Below are positions 17,151 to 25,376 of a stretch of 64,000 nucleotides of DNA, piece by piece. The notes under the pieces are model-generated. The model worked only from the letters and a program-made list of their open reading frames with translations. It was not told the origin of the DNA and made no database searches. The translations under genes and the position numbers were made by a program. The stretch's first letter is position 1, and each line of letters opens with the position of its first letter. This stretch comes from Salirhabdus sp. Marseille-P4669 (lineage in GTDB: Bacteria > Bacillota > Bacilli > Bacillales > Alkalibacillaceae): positions 396,809 through 460,808 of the forward strand of contig NZ_OEQK01000003.1 in assembly GCF_900240405.1 (NCBI RefSeq), in the 5' to 3' direction.

Positions 17151-17783
17151 TTAAACCAAATTGTGCCGAATTGCATAGATAGCAAGCTGTGTGCGGTCTC
17201 GCAAATCTAATTTTGTTAGGATTTGACTCGTATTGTTTTTAACAGTACCAATTGATATAGCGAGACGTTGTGCAATTTCGTTATTACTCAAACCTTCGCC
17301 AATACATTTCAAAATCGCCCGTTCTCTTGGGGTTAACGTTGGATCTGGCTCTTTTGTGTCTTGTTTTTTCATCAATTGGGGTACGACTTTGGCCGCTACT
17401 TGGTCTTCAAGCGATAGACCACCTTTTAATGCACTTCGAATTGAACGAAGCAAAGATTCCGTATCACCGTTTTTTAAAATATAGCCACTAACCCCAATTC
17501 GCAGCGCCTCCATGACATAATGATCATCATCAAAAGTCGTGAGCATTAAAATTTTCGTGTTTGGCCATCGGGATTGTATGACTTTGGCTGTTTCTAAACC
17601 ATCCATTACTGGCATACGTATATCTAAAATAGCTATATCGAATTGCTTCTGTTCACATAGTGCTATTGCTTCTTTACCATTATCGGTCTCCCCAGTAACG
17701 GTGAATTCTTCCTCTGTCTCAATCATCATCTTTAAGCCTTGGCGCACCATCACTTGGTCTTCCGCTAGCAGTATTCGAATCAA
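17151..17783 (-). CDS. NarL/FixJ-type response regulator (LnrK-like)
   Basis: A 210-residue two-component regulator. The receiver domain starts IRILLAEDQVMV with the acidic pair near residue 8. The phospho-acceptor Asp is in ILDIRMPVMDG (about residue 54), and the Lys is in GYILKNGD. A LuxR-type HTH near the C-terminus reads LTPRERAILKCIGEGLSNNE and continues into the recognition helix VKNNTSQILTKL. I chose the TTG at 17783 because AGGTG lies 6 bases upstream and family members start MIRIL; ATG 17789 and GTG 17792 are alternatives. It overlaps the kinase gene by 65 bases and should activate the adjacent exporter. Confidence 0.83.
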   Translation of the reverse strand: MIRILLAEDQVMVRQGLKMMIETEEEFTVTGETDNGKEAIALCEQKQFDIAILDIRMPVMDGLETAKVIQSRWPNTKILMLTTFDDDHYVMEALRIGVSGYILKNGDTESLLRSIRSALKGGLSLEDQVAAKVVPQLMKKQDTKEPDPTLTPRERAILKCIGEGLSNNEIAQRLAISIGTVKNNTSQILTKLDLRDRTQLAIYAIRHNLV

Positions 17784-18918
17784 CCTCATCACCTACATTT
17801 GTTATTTTCAAATAGCCACTAATTAAAAATTTACCCTCAGATTGATATACTTTTAATCCCCCATTATGCTGCTCTAATCGTTCGCGCATGGAGCTTAACC
17901 CAAACCCTTCTTTATAAGTTTGATCACTAGCTACGGAATTGCTAATTTCGAAGCGAAAAATACTACCACCAGGTGCTTCAAACATAATTTCGGCTTCCTT
18001 AGAGTCACTGTGCTTCATAATATTTGTTAAGGCCTCTTGTACACTACGATAAATAACAAAGGATTGCTCCCCGGTTAGTAGGGTAGTAAATGCACCATGT
18101 TTAACGGTAAAATGGATTCGTATCAAGTTTTCTAACTCTAATCTACGTATAAGCCGAATAATTCCAGGAACCCCACCAGGATCATTGGATTTTAACGATT
18201 TAACCGCTCTTCGGGTCTCCTGCAGACTTTCCTGTGCCAGATTTTTTAGAGATTGTACGCGCTCCTTATAATCATCCGTTGCTTGTAACCGAAACATTTC
18301 CAGCTGCATAATCAGTGCCGTTAGTCGATGCCCCACAGAATCATGAATTTCATGAGCGATTAGTACCCGCTCCTCCTGCCTTGCCAATTCTTCCTCCGAT
18401 ACTGCCCTGCGTTTCAATTCACGGTATTCCATATACATCGCCTGATAGCGTGCATCTAAATCGGTTAGCTGATCCTTTGTCTTTTTATAAAAGTGCATCG
18501 CTATTAGTAGGAAACACATATAGAGTATGCAACAAATTATAAGTAAAGGTTTAAGATTACTAGATAAAATCGATCCTGTTAACCCGAATATACTCACACC
18601 TGCAATTAGAAAACTATATGGAAGAGTTAAGCGATAAAATCCTTCTGCAATCAGCAAGGATAAAATTAGAATTAGGAATGGATTAAACGCTCCATTATAT
18701 GGAAATAAAACTGCAACTGCAACAACTACATTCACACAAGCGAGCAGTGCCAATAAACGCTCCCATTTCTCAATTAAAGGAACGATAAAAAATGATAGAA
18801 AGTAAAAGGTAACACCTAATATCGGTGCCGGTAACACCGTTTTATTTAAATCTATGTATACAATCGCAAATGGCCAGACAATCACATGTAATACTAGCCA
18901 TAACCAATAAGACTTCAT
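17719..18918 (-). CDS. sensor histidine kinase, HisKA_3 type (LnrJ-like)
   Basis: A 399-residue membrane kinase. Five or so membrane spans fill residues 1-142, with very short extracellular loops, the intramembrane-sensing layout. A coiled segment leads to the dimerisation box EIHDSVGHRLTALIMQLEM with the phospho-acceptor His near 192. The N-box is VQEALTNIMKHSDSKEA and the G-box is EGFGLSSMRERLEQHNG. AAGGGG lies 8 bases before the ATG at 18918. The length equals that of Bacillus subtilis LnrJ. A 65-base overlap with the regulator gene indicates tight coupling. It likely senses a membrane-active antibiotic. Confidence 0.83.
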   Translation of the reverse strand: MKSYWLWLVLHVIVWPFAIVYIDLNKTVLPAPILGVTFYFLSFFIVPLIEKWERLLALLACVNVVVAVAVLFPYNGAFNPFLILILSLLIAEGFYRLTLPYSFLIAGVSIFGLTGSILSSNLKPLLIICCILYMCFLLIAMHFYKKTKDQLTDLDARYQAMYMEYRELKRRAVSEEELARQEERVLIAHEIHDSVGHRLTALIMQLEMFRLQATDDYKERVQSLKNLAQESLQETRRAVKSLKSNDPGGVPGIIRLIRRLELENLIRIHFTVKHGAFTTLLTGEQSFVIYRSVQEALTNIMKHSDSKEAEIMFEAPGGSIFRFEISNSVASDQTYKEGFGLSSMRERLEQHNGGLKVYQSEGKFLISGYLKITNVGDEVDSNTASGRPSDGAPRLKDDD

Positions 18919-19213
18919 TCGGTAAACCCCTTTTCTATAAGAGGATATGGACTTCTTTATCGTACCATTATCTATTGTGTGGGACCAAGGTGGATGTTGT
19001 TTTTCTTTCTTAATAAATAGTTGTGGGATTCGAACTTTAGGATTACTTAATTCAACAGTTATTAGGTAGAATCCTTTTATTTTAAGGTAAAACATTTGGA
19101 GGGGTATATTTATTCTACTTTGAGGAGTACTTTTAACAGGTTAAGGTATGGATTGCAAAATGGAAATTCACAGAACAAATCACAGTTATATTTGCGAGTA
19201 TATTCACAGCCTG

Positions 19214-19260
19214 TTCACATGAAAAAGTAGTTTGGTTATCCAAGCTACTTTTAATGTGAA
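19214..19260. terminator. long hairpin after the VOC gene
   Basis: TTCACAT (19214-19220) pairs with ATGTGAA (19254-19260), continued by AAAAGTAG/CTACTTTT and TTTGG/CCAAG around a TTAT loop. There is no terminal T run, so it may be a processing or weak termination hairpin for the minus-strand gene ending at 19338. Confidence 0.5.
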
Positions 19261-19337
19261 CAAAGGAATCTTATGCCGATAAAGCCCCGTTACCTTTTGT
19301 GTATTTTTACACGCTTAATGAATAATCTTCAATATTT

Positions 19338-19799
19338 TCATTTACTGCTTATCAAATTCTCCCATTCATCAAATGATAATTTTTCCGTAATATGTTTTAG
19401 TTCATTAGGAACAGCAACGAAACACATTAACTCTAAACTTTTCCCATCAGGATCATCAAAGTATACCGAGGCATTTCCTTGATTAGGTCTTACGAAGGGC
19501 TCAACCGATATTCTTCCTCCAAAAGGAACTGTTTTAACTTGTAATGATTCAAGCCATTTTAAAGACTCTTTTAAATCCTGATATGTGACACGGAAAGCGA
19601 TATGTCTTAAAGAAGGATGATATTGCGTTTGGTACTCATCGCCTTGCCATAGCCCTAACCAGCTGATACCTTCTTCTATCCAAAAGAATGCTGTATCTTC
19701 ATCGCGCCAAGCTAACGTCAAACCTAATTGATTGTAAAACCTAATAGATTTCTCTAAATTTTTCACAGGTAAGTGTGCTTCATACAACCCCATAATCAT
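19338..19799 (-). CDS. VOC (glyoxalase/bleomycin-resistance) family protein
   Basis: A 153-residue single-domain VOC protein. The first module contains LYEAHLPVKNLEKSIRFYNQ with a His near residue 8, then SLRHIAFRV near 68 and FDDPDGKSLELMCF near 119, giving a plausible His/His/Glu metal set. Enzymatic role is unknown; lactoylglutathione lyase, thiol transferase or binding functions are all possible. AAGGAGG lies 8 bases before the ATG at 19799; the longer in-frame start at 19820 is upstream of this site. It is a single gene, with a hairpin downstream. Confidence 0.8.
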   Translation of the reverse strand: MIMGLYEAHLPVKNLEKSIRFYNQLGLTLAWRDEDTAFFWIEEGISWLGLWQGDEYQTQYHPSLRHIAFRVTYQDLKESLKWLESLQVKTVPFGGRISVEPFVRPNQGNASVYFDDPDGKSLELMCFVAVPNELKHITEKLSFDEWENLISSK

Positions 19800-20099
19800 A
19801 AACAAAACCTCCTTGAACAAATAATACCAACATCTATTAAATTATGGATACGTATAATAGGTGTACTTTTTCTACTACTTTAGTTGTACAACTTGATTAT
19901 TTTTCGTATTTAACTAAACTGCTTTTTATGACAGTAGGAGTTTTGGCTCCACAACTCTCTCTTACAGCAAAGCCCCTGTAAGTATTTTGATAATAGTCAC
20001 AAGTAGTTCCGTAATTAACACACAAATTCCGAATGCACCATAATTATTGGATATATATTGAGTAACTAGCTTTTAAATTTTGCTACTTGACCTTTTTCG

Positions 20100-20397
20100 T
20101 TATTTGCATTATTATTTTGTACAATATAAATCACAAATCTTATAAAGCTGGGAAAAGGACAAAAATCATTCATCATTTTCTTATCAGAGAACAGGGCCAT
20201 TGGCTGAAAGCCCTGAAGAAAAATGAGCGATTTACCACCTTCGAGCTATTATGGGGAAATGACCAAAAATCAAAGTATCTATAATCGGGAAATCCGTTAT
20301 CGTTTTGAGCATAAAGTATCTTTTGGTGTTTTATGGAATCAGGGTGGAACCACGACCGCACTCGTCCCTATTGTTGGGAGGAGTGCGGTCTTTTTTT
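20100..20397 (+). promoter_or_regulatory. threonine T-box riboswitch, copy 1
   Basis: The stem I region includes the AGAG bulge and the GGCTGAAAGCCCTG distal part. The probable specifier codon is ACC (Thr) at 20234-20236, followed by A. The T-box AGGGTGGAACCACG lies at 20341-20354. The terminator is GACCGCACTC (20354-20363) with GAGTGCGGTC (20381-20390) and seven T. The 5' limit is uncertain (20100-20150). Uncharged tRNA-Thr should stabilise the antiterminator. Confidence 0.88.
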
Positions 20398-20414
20398 ATA
20401 AAATAAAATAGTTT

Positions 20415-20665
20415 GGCGATGAAAAGGACATGAATCATTCATTCATTTCTTTACAGAGAGCAGGGTCATTGGCTGAAAGCCCTGAAGAAAAATGAGCGAT
20501 TTACCACCTTCGAGCTATTATGGGGAAATGACTTAAAATCAAAGTATCTATAATCGGGAAATCCGTTATCTTTTTGAGCATAATCAGCTTTTTGGTGTTT
20601 TATGGAATCAGGGTGGAACCACGACCGCACTCGTCCCTATTGTTGGGAGGAGTGTGGTCTTTTTT
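20415..20665 (+). promoter_or_regulatory. threonine T-box riboswitch, copy 2
   Basis: A near-identical copy offset by 269 bases. The specifier ACC is at 20503-20505, the T-box runs 20610-20623, and the terminator is GACCGCACTC (20623-20632) with GAGTGTGGTC (20650-20659) plus six T. It lies directly in series with copy 1, 33 bases before the ThrRS start. Confidence 0.88.
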
Positions 20666-20697
20666 ATTAAATTCATATTAAATTAGGAGGAGTTAGA

Positions 20698-21909
20698 ATG
20701 TTTAATCAATTAGAGGCAGAAAAAAGAAATCATCGAAAGTTAGGTCAAGAGTTAGAACTATTTACTTCAATGGAAGAGGCTCCAGGAATGCCTTTTTTCT
20801 TACCGAATGGTATGGTGATTAGGAATGAACTTGAAAATCTGTGGAGAAAAAAACACCAAAAGGCAGGCTATCAGGAAATTAAAACTCCTATCATGATGAA
20901 ACAGGAACTTTGGGAAAAATCAGGTCATTGGAATCACTATCAAGAGAACATGTACTTCTCCAGTGTAGACAATCAAAATTACGCAATTAAACCAATGAAC
21001 TGTCCTGGTGCACTATTAATTTTTAATAGCAAACGAAGAAGCTATCGAGAATTACCCATCCGTTTTGCAGAGCTTGGATTAGTTCACAGACACGAACTAT
21101 CAGGTTCTTTAAATGGACTTTTAAGAGTTCGTTCCTTTACTCAAGATGATGCACATTTATTTGTTCGTGTTGACCAGATTGAATCCGAAATTGATAAGGT
21201 ACTTTCACTTATAGATGAGATCTACTCCCACTTTGGTTTTGACTATAAGGTAGAACTCTCAACAAGACCTGAGGAATATATGGGGTCTGAAAAAATCTGG
21301 GATAAAGCAGAATTGGCTTTGGAATCAGTATTGCAGGAAAAGGGAGTTAAATATCAAATTAATCCTGGTGATGGAGCTTTCTATGGTCCAAAAATTGATT
21401 TCCACATATTAGATTCCCTTGGTAGAAGCTGGCAATGCGGGACTGTTCAACTAGATTTTCAAATGCCCCAAAAATTTAATTGTGGATATATAGGCAATGA
21501 TAATAATCTTCATCGACCAGTTATGATTCATAGAGCTATTTTTGGTTCTGTGGAGCGTTTTATGGCCATTTTAGTTGAACATTTTGCTGGGGAGTTTCCT
21601 CTTTGGCTGGCGCCTGTACAAGTAAAAATAATCCCTATTTCTGATACACACGCAAATTTTGCAAGTGATGTAAAGTTCCAACTAGAATCAGTAGGATTAC
21701 GTGTGGAAGTCGATTACAGGGCTGAGAAAATGGGATTAAAAATTAGAGAAGCTGAAAAACAAAAAATTCCTTATATGATTGTCATTGGTGATCAAGAGAT
21801 GGAGAACCAGTCATTATCATTAAGAAAGAGAAAAGAAGGAAACCTTGGTGTGATGAGCATAAAAGAGACAACACATCGGTTAATTGAAGAAATCAACCAA
21901 ATGATATAA
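20698..21909 (+). CDS. short threonyl-tRNA synthetase without TGS and editing domains
   Basis: A 403-residue class II synthetase that begins where the catalytic core of normal ThrRS (about 640 residues) begins. Zinc ligands are Cys102 (in MNCPGALLIF), His153 (in DDAHLF) and His278 (in VMIHRAIFGSVERF). Motif 2 is in the RFAELGLVHRHELSG to LLRVRSFTQDD stretch, and motif 3 is HRAIFGSVERF. The C-terminal anticodon-binding domain starts about residue 304. The N-terminal TGS and HxxxH editing domains are entirely absent. GGAGGAG lies 7 bases before the ATG. Tandem Thr T-boxes precede it, as before Bacillus subtilis thrZ. It is probably a second, inducible ThrRS; drug tolerance is one possible role. 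Confidence 0.88.
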   Translation: MFNQLEAEKRNHRKLGQELELFTSMEEAPGMPFFLPNGMVIRNELENLWRKKHQKAGYQEIKTPIMMKQELWEKSGHWNHYQENMYFSSVDNQNYAIKPMNCPGALLIFNSKRRSYRELPIRFAELGLVHRHELSGSLNGLLRVRSFTQDDAHLFVRVDQIESEIDKVLSLIDEIYSHFGFDYKVELSTRPEEYMGSEKIWDKAELALESVLQEKGVKYQINPGDGAFYGPKIDFHILDSLGRSWQCGTVQLDFQMPQKFNCGYIGNDNNLHRPVMIHRAIFGSVERFMAILVEHFAGEFPLWLAPVQVKIIPISDTHANFASDVKFQLESVGLRVEVDYRAEKMGLKIREAEKQKIPYMIVIGDQEMENQSLSLRKRKEGNLGVMSIKETTHRLIEEINQMI

Positions 21910-21921
21910 ATTAAACGAGAA

Positions 21922-21951
21922 AGCCCAAGAAGGTTAATATCTTTTTGGGCT
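21922..21951 (+). terminator. weak hairpin after the ThrRS gene
   Basis: AGCCCAA (21922-21928) pairs with TTGGGCT (21945-21951). The T tract lies inside the right arm rather than after it, so termination efficiency is doubtful. Confidence 0.45.
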
Positions 21952-21989
21952 ATTCCTTAAAATGATGATCTCGATTATCCATAATTATA

Positions 21990-22134
21990 ATTCAAATGTG
22001 GCGTACATTCATTCCATATAATAAATTAATTCCACAAGTTAGGCGCATAATCCTTTAACATAATACGTTAATTCACCAAGAAAACTAATAAATCCTTTAA
22101 CATAATGTATGAATTCCACATAATCCGCTACATT
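21990..22134. repeat. degenerate 21-bp array F (convergent intergenic)
   Basis: Words starting ATTC or ATCC begin at 21990, 22011, 22029, 22050, 22071, 22092 and 22113, at spacings of 21, 18, 21, 21, 21 and 21. The ATCCTTTAACATAAT word appears at 22050 and 22092, alternating with ATTC words. It lies between the ThrRS and queF 3' ends. Confidence 0.7.
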
Positions 22135-22138
22135 TTCA

Positions 22139-22627
22139 TTATCGGTTATCCACTCTTTCTGGATACATATCATGCTGGAACAGTCTTTGCTTGGCCATTT
22201 CCTCATAAACCGTTCCAGGTTTGCCGTAATTACAATATGGATCGATGGAAATTCCACCTCTTGGGGTGAATTTACCCCATACTTCAATATATTTTGGATC
22301 CATTAATTCTATTAAATCCTTCATGATGAGATTTACGCAGTCCTCATGAAAGCCACCATGATTTCGGAAGCTGAACAAATATAATTTCAGTGACTTGCTT
22401 TCGACCATTCTTACATCTGGCATATACGATATGTAAATCGTTGCAAAGTCGGGCTGCCCTGTAATCGGACATAAGGATGTAAACTCAGGTACATTAAATT
22501 TCACAAAATAATCATTGTCTTTATGCTGATTTTCGAACGTCTCCAATATAGATGGGTCATAATCATACACATATTTATTATTTTGATTCCCTAATAGGGT
22601 TAAATCTTTTGTATCACTTTTCATCAT
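22139..22627 (-). CDS. queF: NADPH-dependent 7-cyano-7-deazaguanine reductase
   Basis: A 162-residue T-fold enzyme that reduces preQ0 to preQ1 in queuosine biosynthesis. The catalytic Cys lies in [20 protein letters not shown] near residue 53, followed by the substrate-binding [20 protein letters not shown] and [12 protein letters not shown] near the C-terminus. Its length is that of the unimodular Bacillus enzyme. AGGTGGAG precedes two adjacent ATG codons (22627 and 22624). It is 19 bases downstream of a queuosine-precursor transporter gene, and both should answer to the preQ1 riboswitch. Confidence 0.93.
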   Translation of the reverse strand: MMKSDTKDLTLLGNQNNKYVYDYDPSILETFENQHKDNDYFVKFNVPEFTSLCPITGQPDFATIYISYMPDVRMVESKSLKLYLFSFRNHGGFHEDCVNLIMKDLIELMDPKYIEVWGKFTPRGGISIDPYCNYGKPGTVYEEMAKQRLFQHDMYPERVDNR

Positions 22628-22646
22628 TCACTCCACCTTTTCTCAT

Positions 22647-23201
22647 TTAGGATGTATGGGCATTTTCCAATTCTTTATTGCTTACATTCATCCATGCTTT
22701 TAGGACTGCAACACCTGCAAATTGCATTAAGATTTTAAAGACAATTTGCCCTAAAATAGCATATCCGACTAGGTTCCATGGTAGGAATCCAGCACCAATT
22801 GGACTTAGACCGATTACAACAAACACGATACTATCTAGAATTCCACCTACGATTCCGGAATAAAGAACTCGCATCGTAATTGGTAGGTTCAATCTCGTAT
22901 AGATTTCCGTATCCGTTGTCTCCGAAATTAGAAAACTTAGTGCACTAGCAAATACAATCCATAATGTATCCCCTAATAGATTACTAGAAATACCGGATAG
23001 CACTAATGCCAACAATATAATCCCATATGTCTTCGCTCTTCCATACTTGTTTTGGACCAAATCTCGTAAAATAAAGGTTACTCCAATAAACAATGTCCCA
23101 TATGGAATAATGAACATTCCCCATTCAAAAGGTGGAAATTTTGCAGTTATAATATTCGCAAACACGATAACTGCAAGATACAGTAAAACACGCACAAACA
23201 T
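22647..23201 (-). CDS. VUT/QPTR-type queuosine precursor transporter
   Basis: A 184-residue membrane protein of the Vut_1 family with about six spans. Family text includes FVRVLLYLAVIVFANI at the N-terminus, GTLFIGVTFILRDLVQNKYG near residue 38 and SETTDTEIYTRL near 93. These ECF-independent proteins take up queuosine precursors such as preQ1 or preQ0. The role fits the adjacent queF and the upstream preQ1-I riboswitch whose expression platform contains the ribosome site AGGGAG. Start at 23201 or the adjacent ATG 23204. Confidence 0.88.
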   Translation of the reverse strand: MFVRVLLYLAVIVFANIITAKFPPFEWGMFIIPYGTLFIGVTFILRDLVQNKYGRAKTYGIILLALVLSGISSNLLGDTLWIVFASALSFLISETTDTEIYTRLNLPITMRVLYSGIVGGILDSIVFVVIGLSPIGAGFLPWNLVGYAILGQIVFKILMQFAGVAVLKAWMNVSNKELENAHTS

Positions 23202-23204
23202 CAT

Positions 23205-23249
23205 CTCCCTAGTTTTTATTATAGAGGGGATGGTTTCGAACCCTCTCTT
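23205..23249 (-). promoter_or_regulatory. preQ1-I riboswitch
   Basis: On the minus strand, AGAGGG (within 23241-23246) pairs with CCCTCT across a loop beginning TTCGAAACC, followed by the A-rich tail ATAATAAAAACTAGGGAG. This is the compact preQ1 class I architecture. The tail runs into the ribosome site of the transporter gene, so ligand binding should block translation. Confidence 0.85.
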
Positions 23250-23253
23250 AAAC

Positions 23254-23282
23254 ACAATACCTGAAATGGGTAGGAAGCACAA
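23254..23282 (-). promoter_or_regulatory. possible promoter of the preQ1-controlled operon
   Basis: TTGTGC (23277-23282) and TATTGT (23254-23259) lie 17 bases apart on the minus strand. This would put the transcript start a few bases before the riboswitch. Both boxes are only partial matches. Confidence 0.4.
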
Positions 23283-23332
23283 TAAATTTCATCATTGTTT
23301 AAATATTGTGAAAGTACATGCTTGATTCCATT

Positions 23333-23381
23333 AAAAAAGTTAACCTTCACCCTCCGTGCTTAATCGGGATCCGGTTAACTT
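23333..23381 (-). terminator. terminator of the 52-residue membrane protein gene
   Basis: AAGTTAACC and GGTTAACTT (23337-23345 and 23373-23381) form a perfect 9-base stem with a long loop. On the minus strand a run of six T follows. Confidence 0.6.
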
Positions 23382-23402
23382 GAATAGGAAGAATTTACGG
23401 TT

Positions 23403-23561
23403 TTACTTCCGTTGCAATGCCACTCCACCTGGTCGGTAATCATTCAGAAACTCCTTTTTCTTAGAAAATGCTCTTCTTACTTTTTCTACAAAAGATAAAG
23501 TTACCATTGTTACAAACACTGTTGCTGACACAATAATAAGAGAAGTCATCATACTCAACAT
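23403..23561 (-). CDS. small single-span membrane protein (52 residues)
   Basis: The reading frame starts ATG at 23561 with GAGG 7 bases upstream. It encodes one membrane span (residues 4-24, SMMTSLIIVSATVFVTMVTL) followed by a basic stretch with FVEKVRRAFSKKK and the tail YRPGGVALQRK. An extended -10 promoter (TTGCAA, 16 bases, TGATAAAAT at 23602-23629) lies upstream and a hairpin terminator downstream, so this is a complete small transcription unit. I do not recognise the family. Confidence 0.6.
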   Translation of the reverse strand: MLSMMTSLIIVSATVFVTMVTLSFVEKVRRAFSKKKEFLNDYRPGGVALQRK

Positions 23562-23601
23562 CTCCCTTCCTCAATTATCAAATATTGCGTTTTTCAGCTA
23601 C

Positions 23602-23629
23602 ATTTTATCAAATACTACGTTAATTGCAA
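23602..23629 (-). promoter_or_regulatory. extended -10 promoter
   Basis: The -35 TTGCAA (23624-23629) and TG-A-TAAAAT (23602-23610) lie on the minus strand, about 40 bases upstream of the 52-residue gene. Confidence 0.55.
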
Positions 23630-24045
23630 CATATTTTTATATATTCTTTAAAATTCTTTATATTTTATTGGTTTCCTTTAATTTTATGAAAATTTAAATG
23701 TGAATTTGGTCTATTGTTACTACAAAAAAGGTTGTTTGTTTCACCCCATTCACTACCATATGAAGAGCTCTTGCACATGTGAACCTAATTTTTCACGCAT
23801 GAAAATAGCGCCCAAAATCTATTCGGGCGCTTCTCGTTTATTTTTGTGCAATGCACTTTTTAATATCTAATATTATTTATCTATTTATTATATTTTGAGA
23901 TGGATTCAAGACTATATCTTCATAATCATACAGAATCTGTTCAGAATCCTCCAAGTGCCAGTAATTATTCCACAGTTAAGCCTGATAATTTAACTGTACA
24001 CATCTAGGGACAGGTTAAAGCCTCTCCTCTTGCCCCATTTTTTTG
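23630..24045. other. about 400-base gap without a gene
   Basis: AT-rich with no credible reading frame on either strand. The only structure is a compact hairpin AGCGCCC (23807-23813) with GGGCGCT (23825-23831), followed on the plus strand by a loose T-rich stretch. It looks like an orphan terminator, possibly for an unseen small RNA or for the sda-like transcript. Confidence 0.45.
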
Positions 24046-24183
24046 TTAATACTCATTATCGAAAAATGCTATTTCCCTTTTCATTAACTCTTCCTCTAAT
24101 AGCCTTATAAACTCTTTATCTAACTCTAGCTCTAATGCCTTCTTGTAACTATCAAACAACTGCTCGTCTGATAAAGAATGCAA
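24046..24183 (-). CDS. sda: Sda-like sporulation histidine kinase inhibitor
   Basis: A 45-residue protein starting at TTG 24183, with AAAGGAGG ending 7 bases upstream. It reads HSLSDEQLFDSYKKALEL then DKEFIRLLEEELMKRE, matching the two-helix hairpin of Sda (LSDELLIESY... then FIELIENEIKRR in Bacillus subtilis, 46 residues). Sda binds the dimerisation domain of KinA and blocks autophosphorylation, delaying sporulation while replication is disturbed. The C-terminal tail (FFDNEY) is acidic and unlike the basic Bacillus tail. I saw no clear DnaA boxes upstream; a 12-base palindrome AGTAGCGCTACT lies near 24210. Confidence 0.8.
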   Translation of the reverse strand: MHSLSDEQLFDSYKKALELELDKEFIRLLEEELMKREIAFFDNEY

Positions 24184-24337
24184 ATGAAATCCTCCTTTAT
24201 AAGTTAGAAACAAGTAGCGCTACTATAATACTTATACCACTAATGAAAAAAATACAAACCTATTACATGAGACTAACGTCCTGTTTACAGCTTGAACTCT
24301 GTAGCCATACACTAATCGTTTACGAAATTTTATATCG

Positions 24338-25180
24338 TTAGGTCGAGCTATTATTTCTTGGTCGCACAAAGGTTGACTTTTCTTTCACTGGAGTTAAATC
24401 CATCTGTGGATATTCTTTTTGAACTAATTCATATGTTTCTTGTACAATATTTTCTAACTCTCTTACACTATGTTTAGGATGCTCCACTAAAACAGATTGC
24501 AAACGCTGGACTAAATTATTTGGTAATAGTGTCATCTTTTCAGTCGATTGCTTTTGCCATTTAAATGCTGGGTGGTGCACATACATACGATTTAGGCCAA
24601 ACAGTATCCCCATAATGTTCGTTTGTGTGGAAACGATTACGTTATAAAGCATTAACCAGTCTTCTCTACTTAAGAGTGCTTCTCGATTACTCCATCTACT
24701 ACCCATGTCTAAGTAATTATTAATCATCGCTTGACTCAAAGCTTGCGGATATTTTACAACCTTTTTCTTAAGTTGGCGTATTACTATTTCCCCACCGAAC
24801 ACTCGCCCATCATGTATAGTAGCTACCAGGCATTGTTTCTCCAAATCGGTTTCAAATCGGCTTACAACATCATCGATCCATTTTTCAATCGTTGTTGTTA
24901 AAAAGTTACTAATCTCAAGATTCACCCCTTCCGTAATATACGTTTCAGACCATTCGTCATCTTCAAAATCATAGAAATCAATTACTTCTCCGTTCACCCG
25001 ATTTATAACGTACTTTCGGTCATGGTCAGTTGGGTCTATTTTCCAAAAAACAAATAACTCAATATCTGAAAATTCATCATGCCAATTACGCGCAACAGAT
25101 CCACCGAGTAAAACCGCTTCCACTTTTGAATTCTCCATATAAACGTTGGCAATGTCATGTGCTAGTTTCTTTAAATCCAT
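24338..25180 (-). CDS. nucleotidyltransferase-domain protein
   Basis: A 280-residue protein with an N-terminal polymerase-beta-type nucleotidyltransferase domain. GGSVARNWHDEFSDIELFVF near residue 26 holds the GGS turn and the acidic D-x-E pair, and a further acidic strand VIDFYDFEDDEW lies near 70. The helical C-terminal half (residues 120-270) resembles DUF4037 or aminoglycoside-nucleotidyltransferase helical domains. The substrate is unknown; it could modify a small molecule. The ribosome site is weak (TAGG). Divergent from the YqcI/YcgG gene. Confidence 0.72.
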   Translation of the reverse strand: MDLKKLAHDIANVYMENSKVEAVLLGGSVARNWHDEFSDIELFVFWKIDPTDHDRKYVINRVNGEVIDFYDFEDDEWSETYITEGVNLEISNFLTTTIEKWIDDVVSRFETDLEKQCLVATIHDGRVFGGEIVIRQLKKKVVKYPQALSQAMINNYLDMGSRWSNREALLSREDWLMLYNVIVSTQTNIMGILFGLNRMYVHHPAFKWQKQSTEKMTLLPNNLVQRLQSVLVEHPKHSVRELENIVQETYELVQKEYPQMDLTPVKEKSTFVRPRNNSST

Positions 25181-25376
25181 TTTTATACCTACTTTTTTTA
25201 AATATAGTGATTCCGCTACTCTTCTTACGGATATCTTATGATGAAAGTTTCAAAACACCCTTATCGTAACGAGAGAAAATTATCACATTCTACGACATTC
25301 GCCCATATTCGATTGGACATTGACCCATTCTCCCACCTTCTGAATATAGTATAGAAGCGATTGGGAGGTGAATGTG

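Noticed and set aside
20087..20125. Promoter TTGACC...TACAAT for the T-box transcript
   Set aside because: The spacer of 27 bases is too long, and the alternative boxes are poor, so no promoter is claimed.
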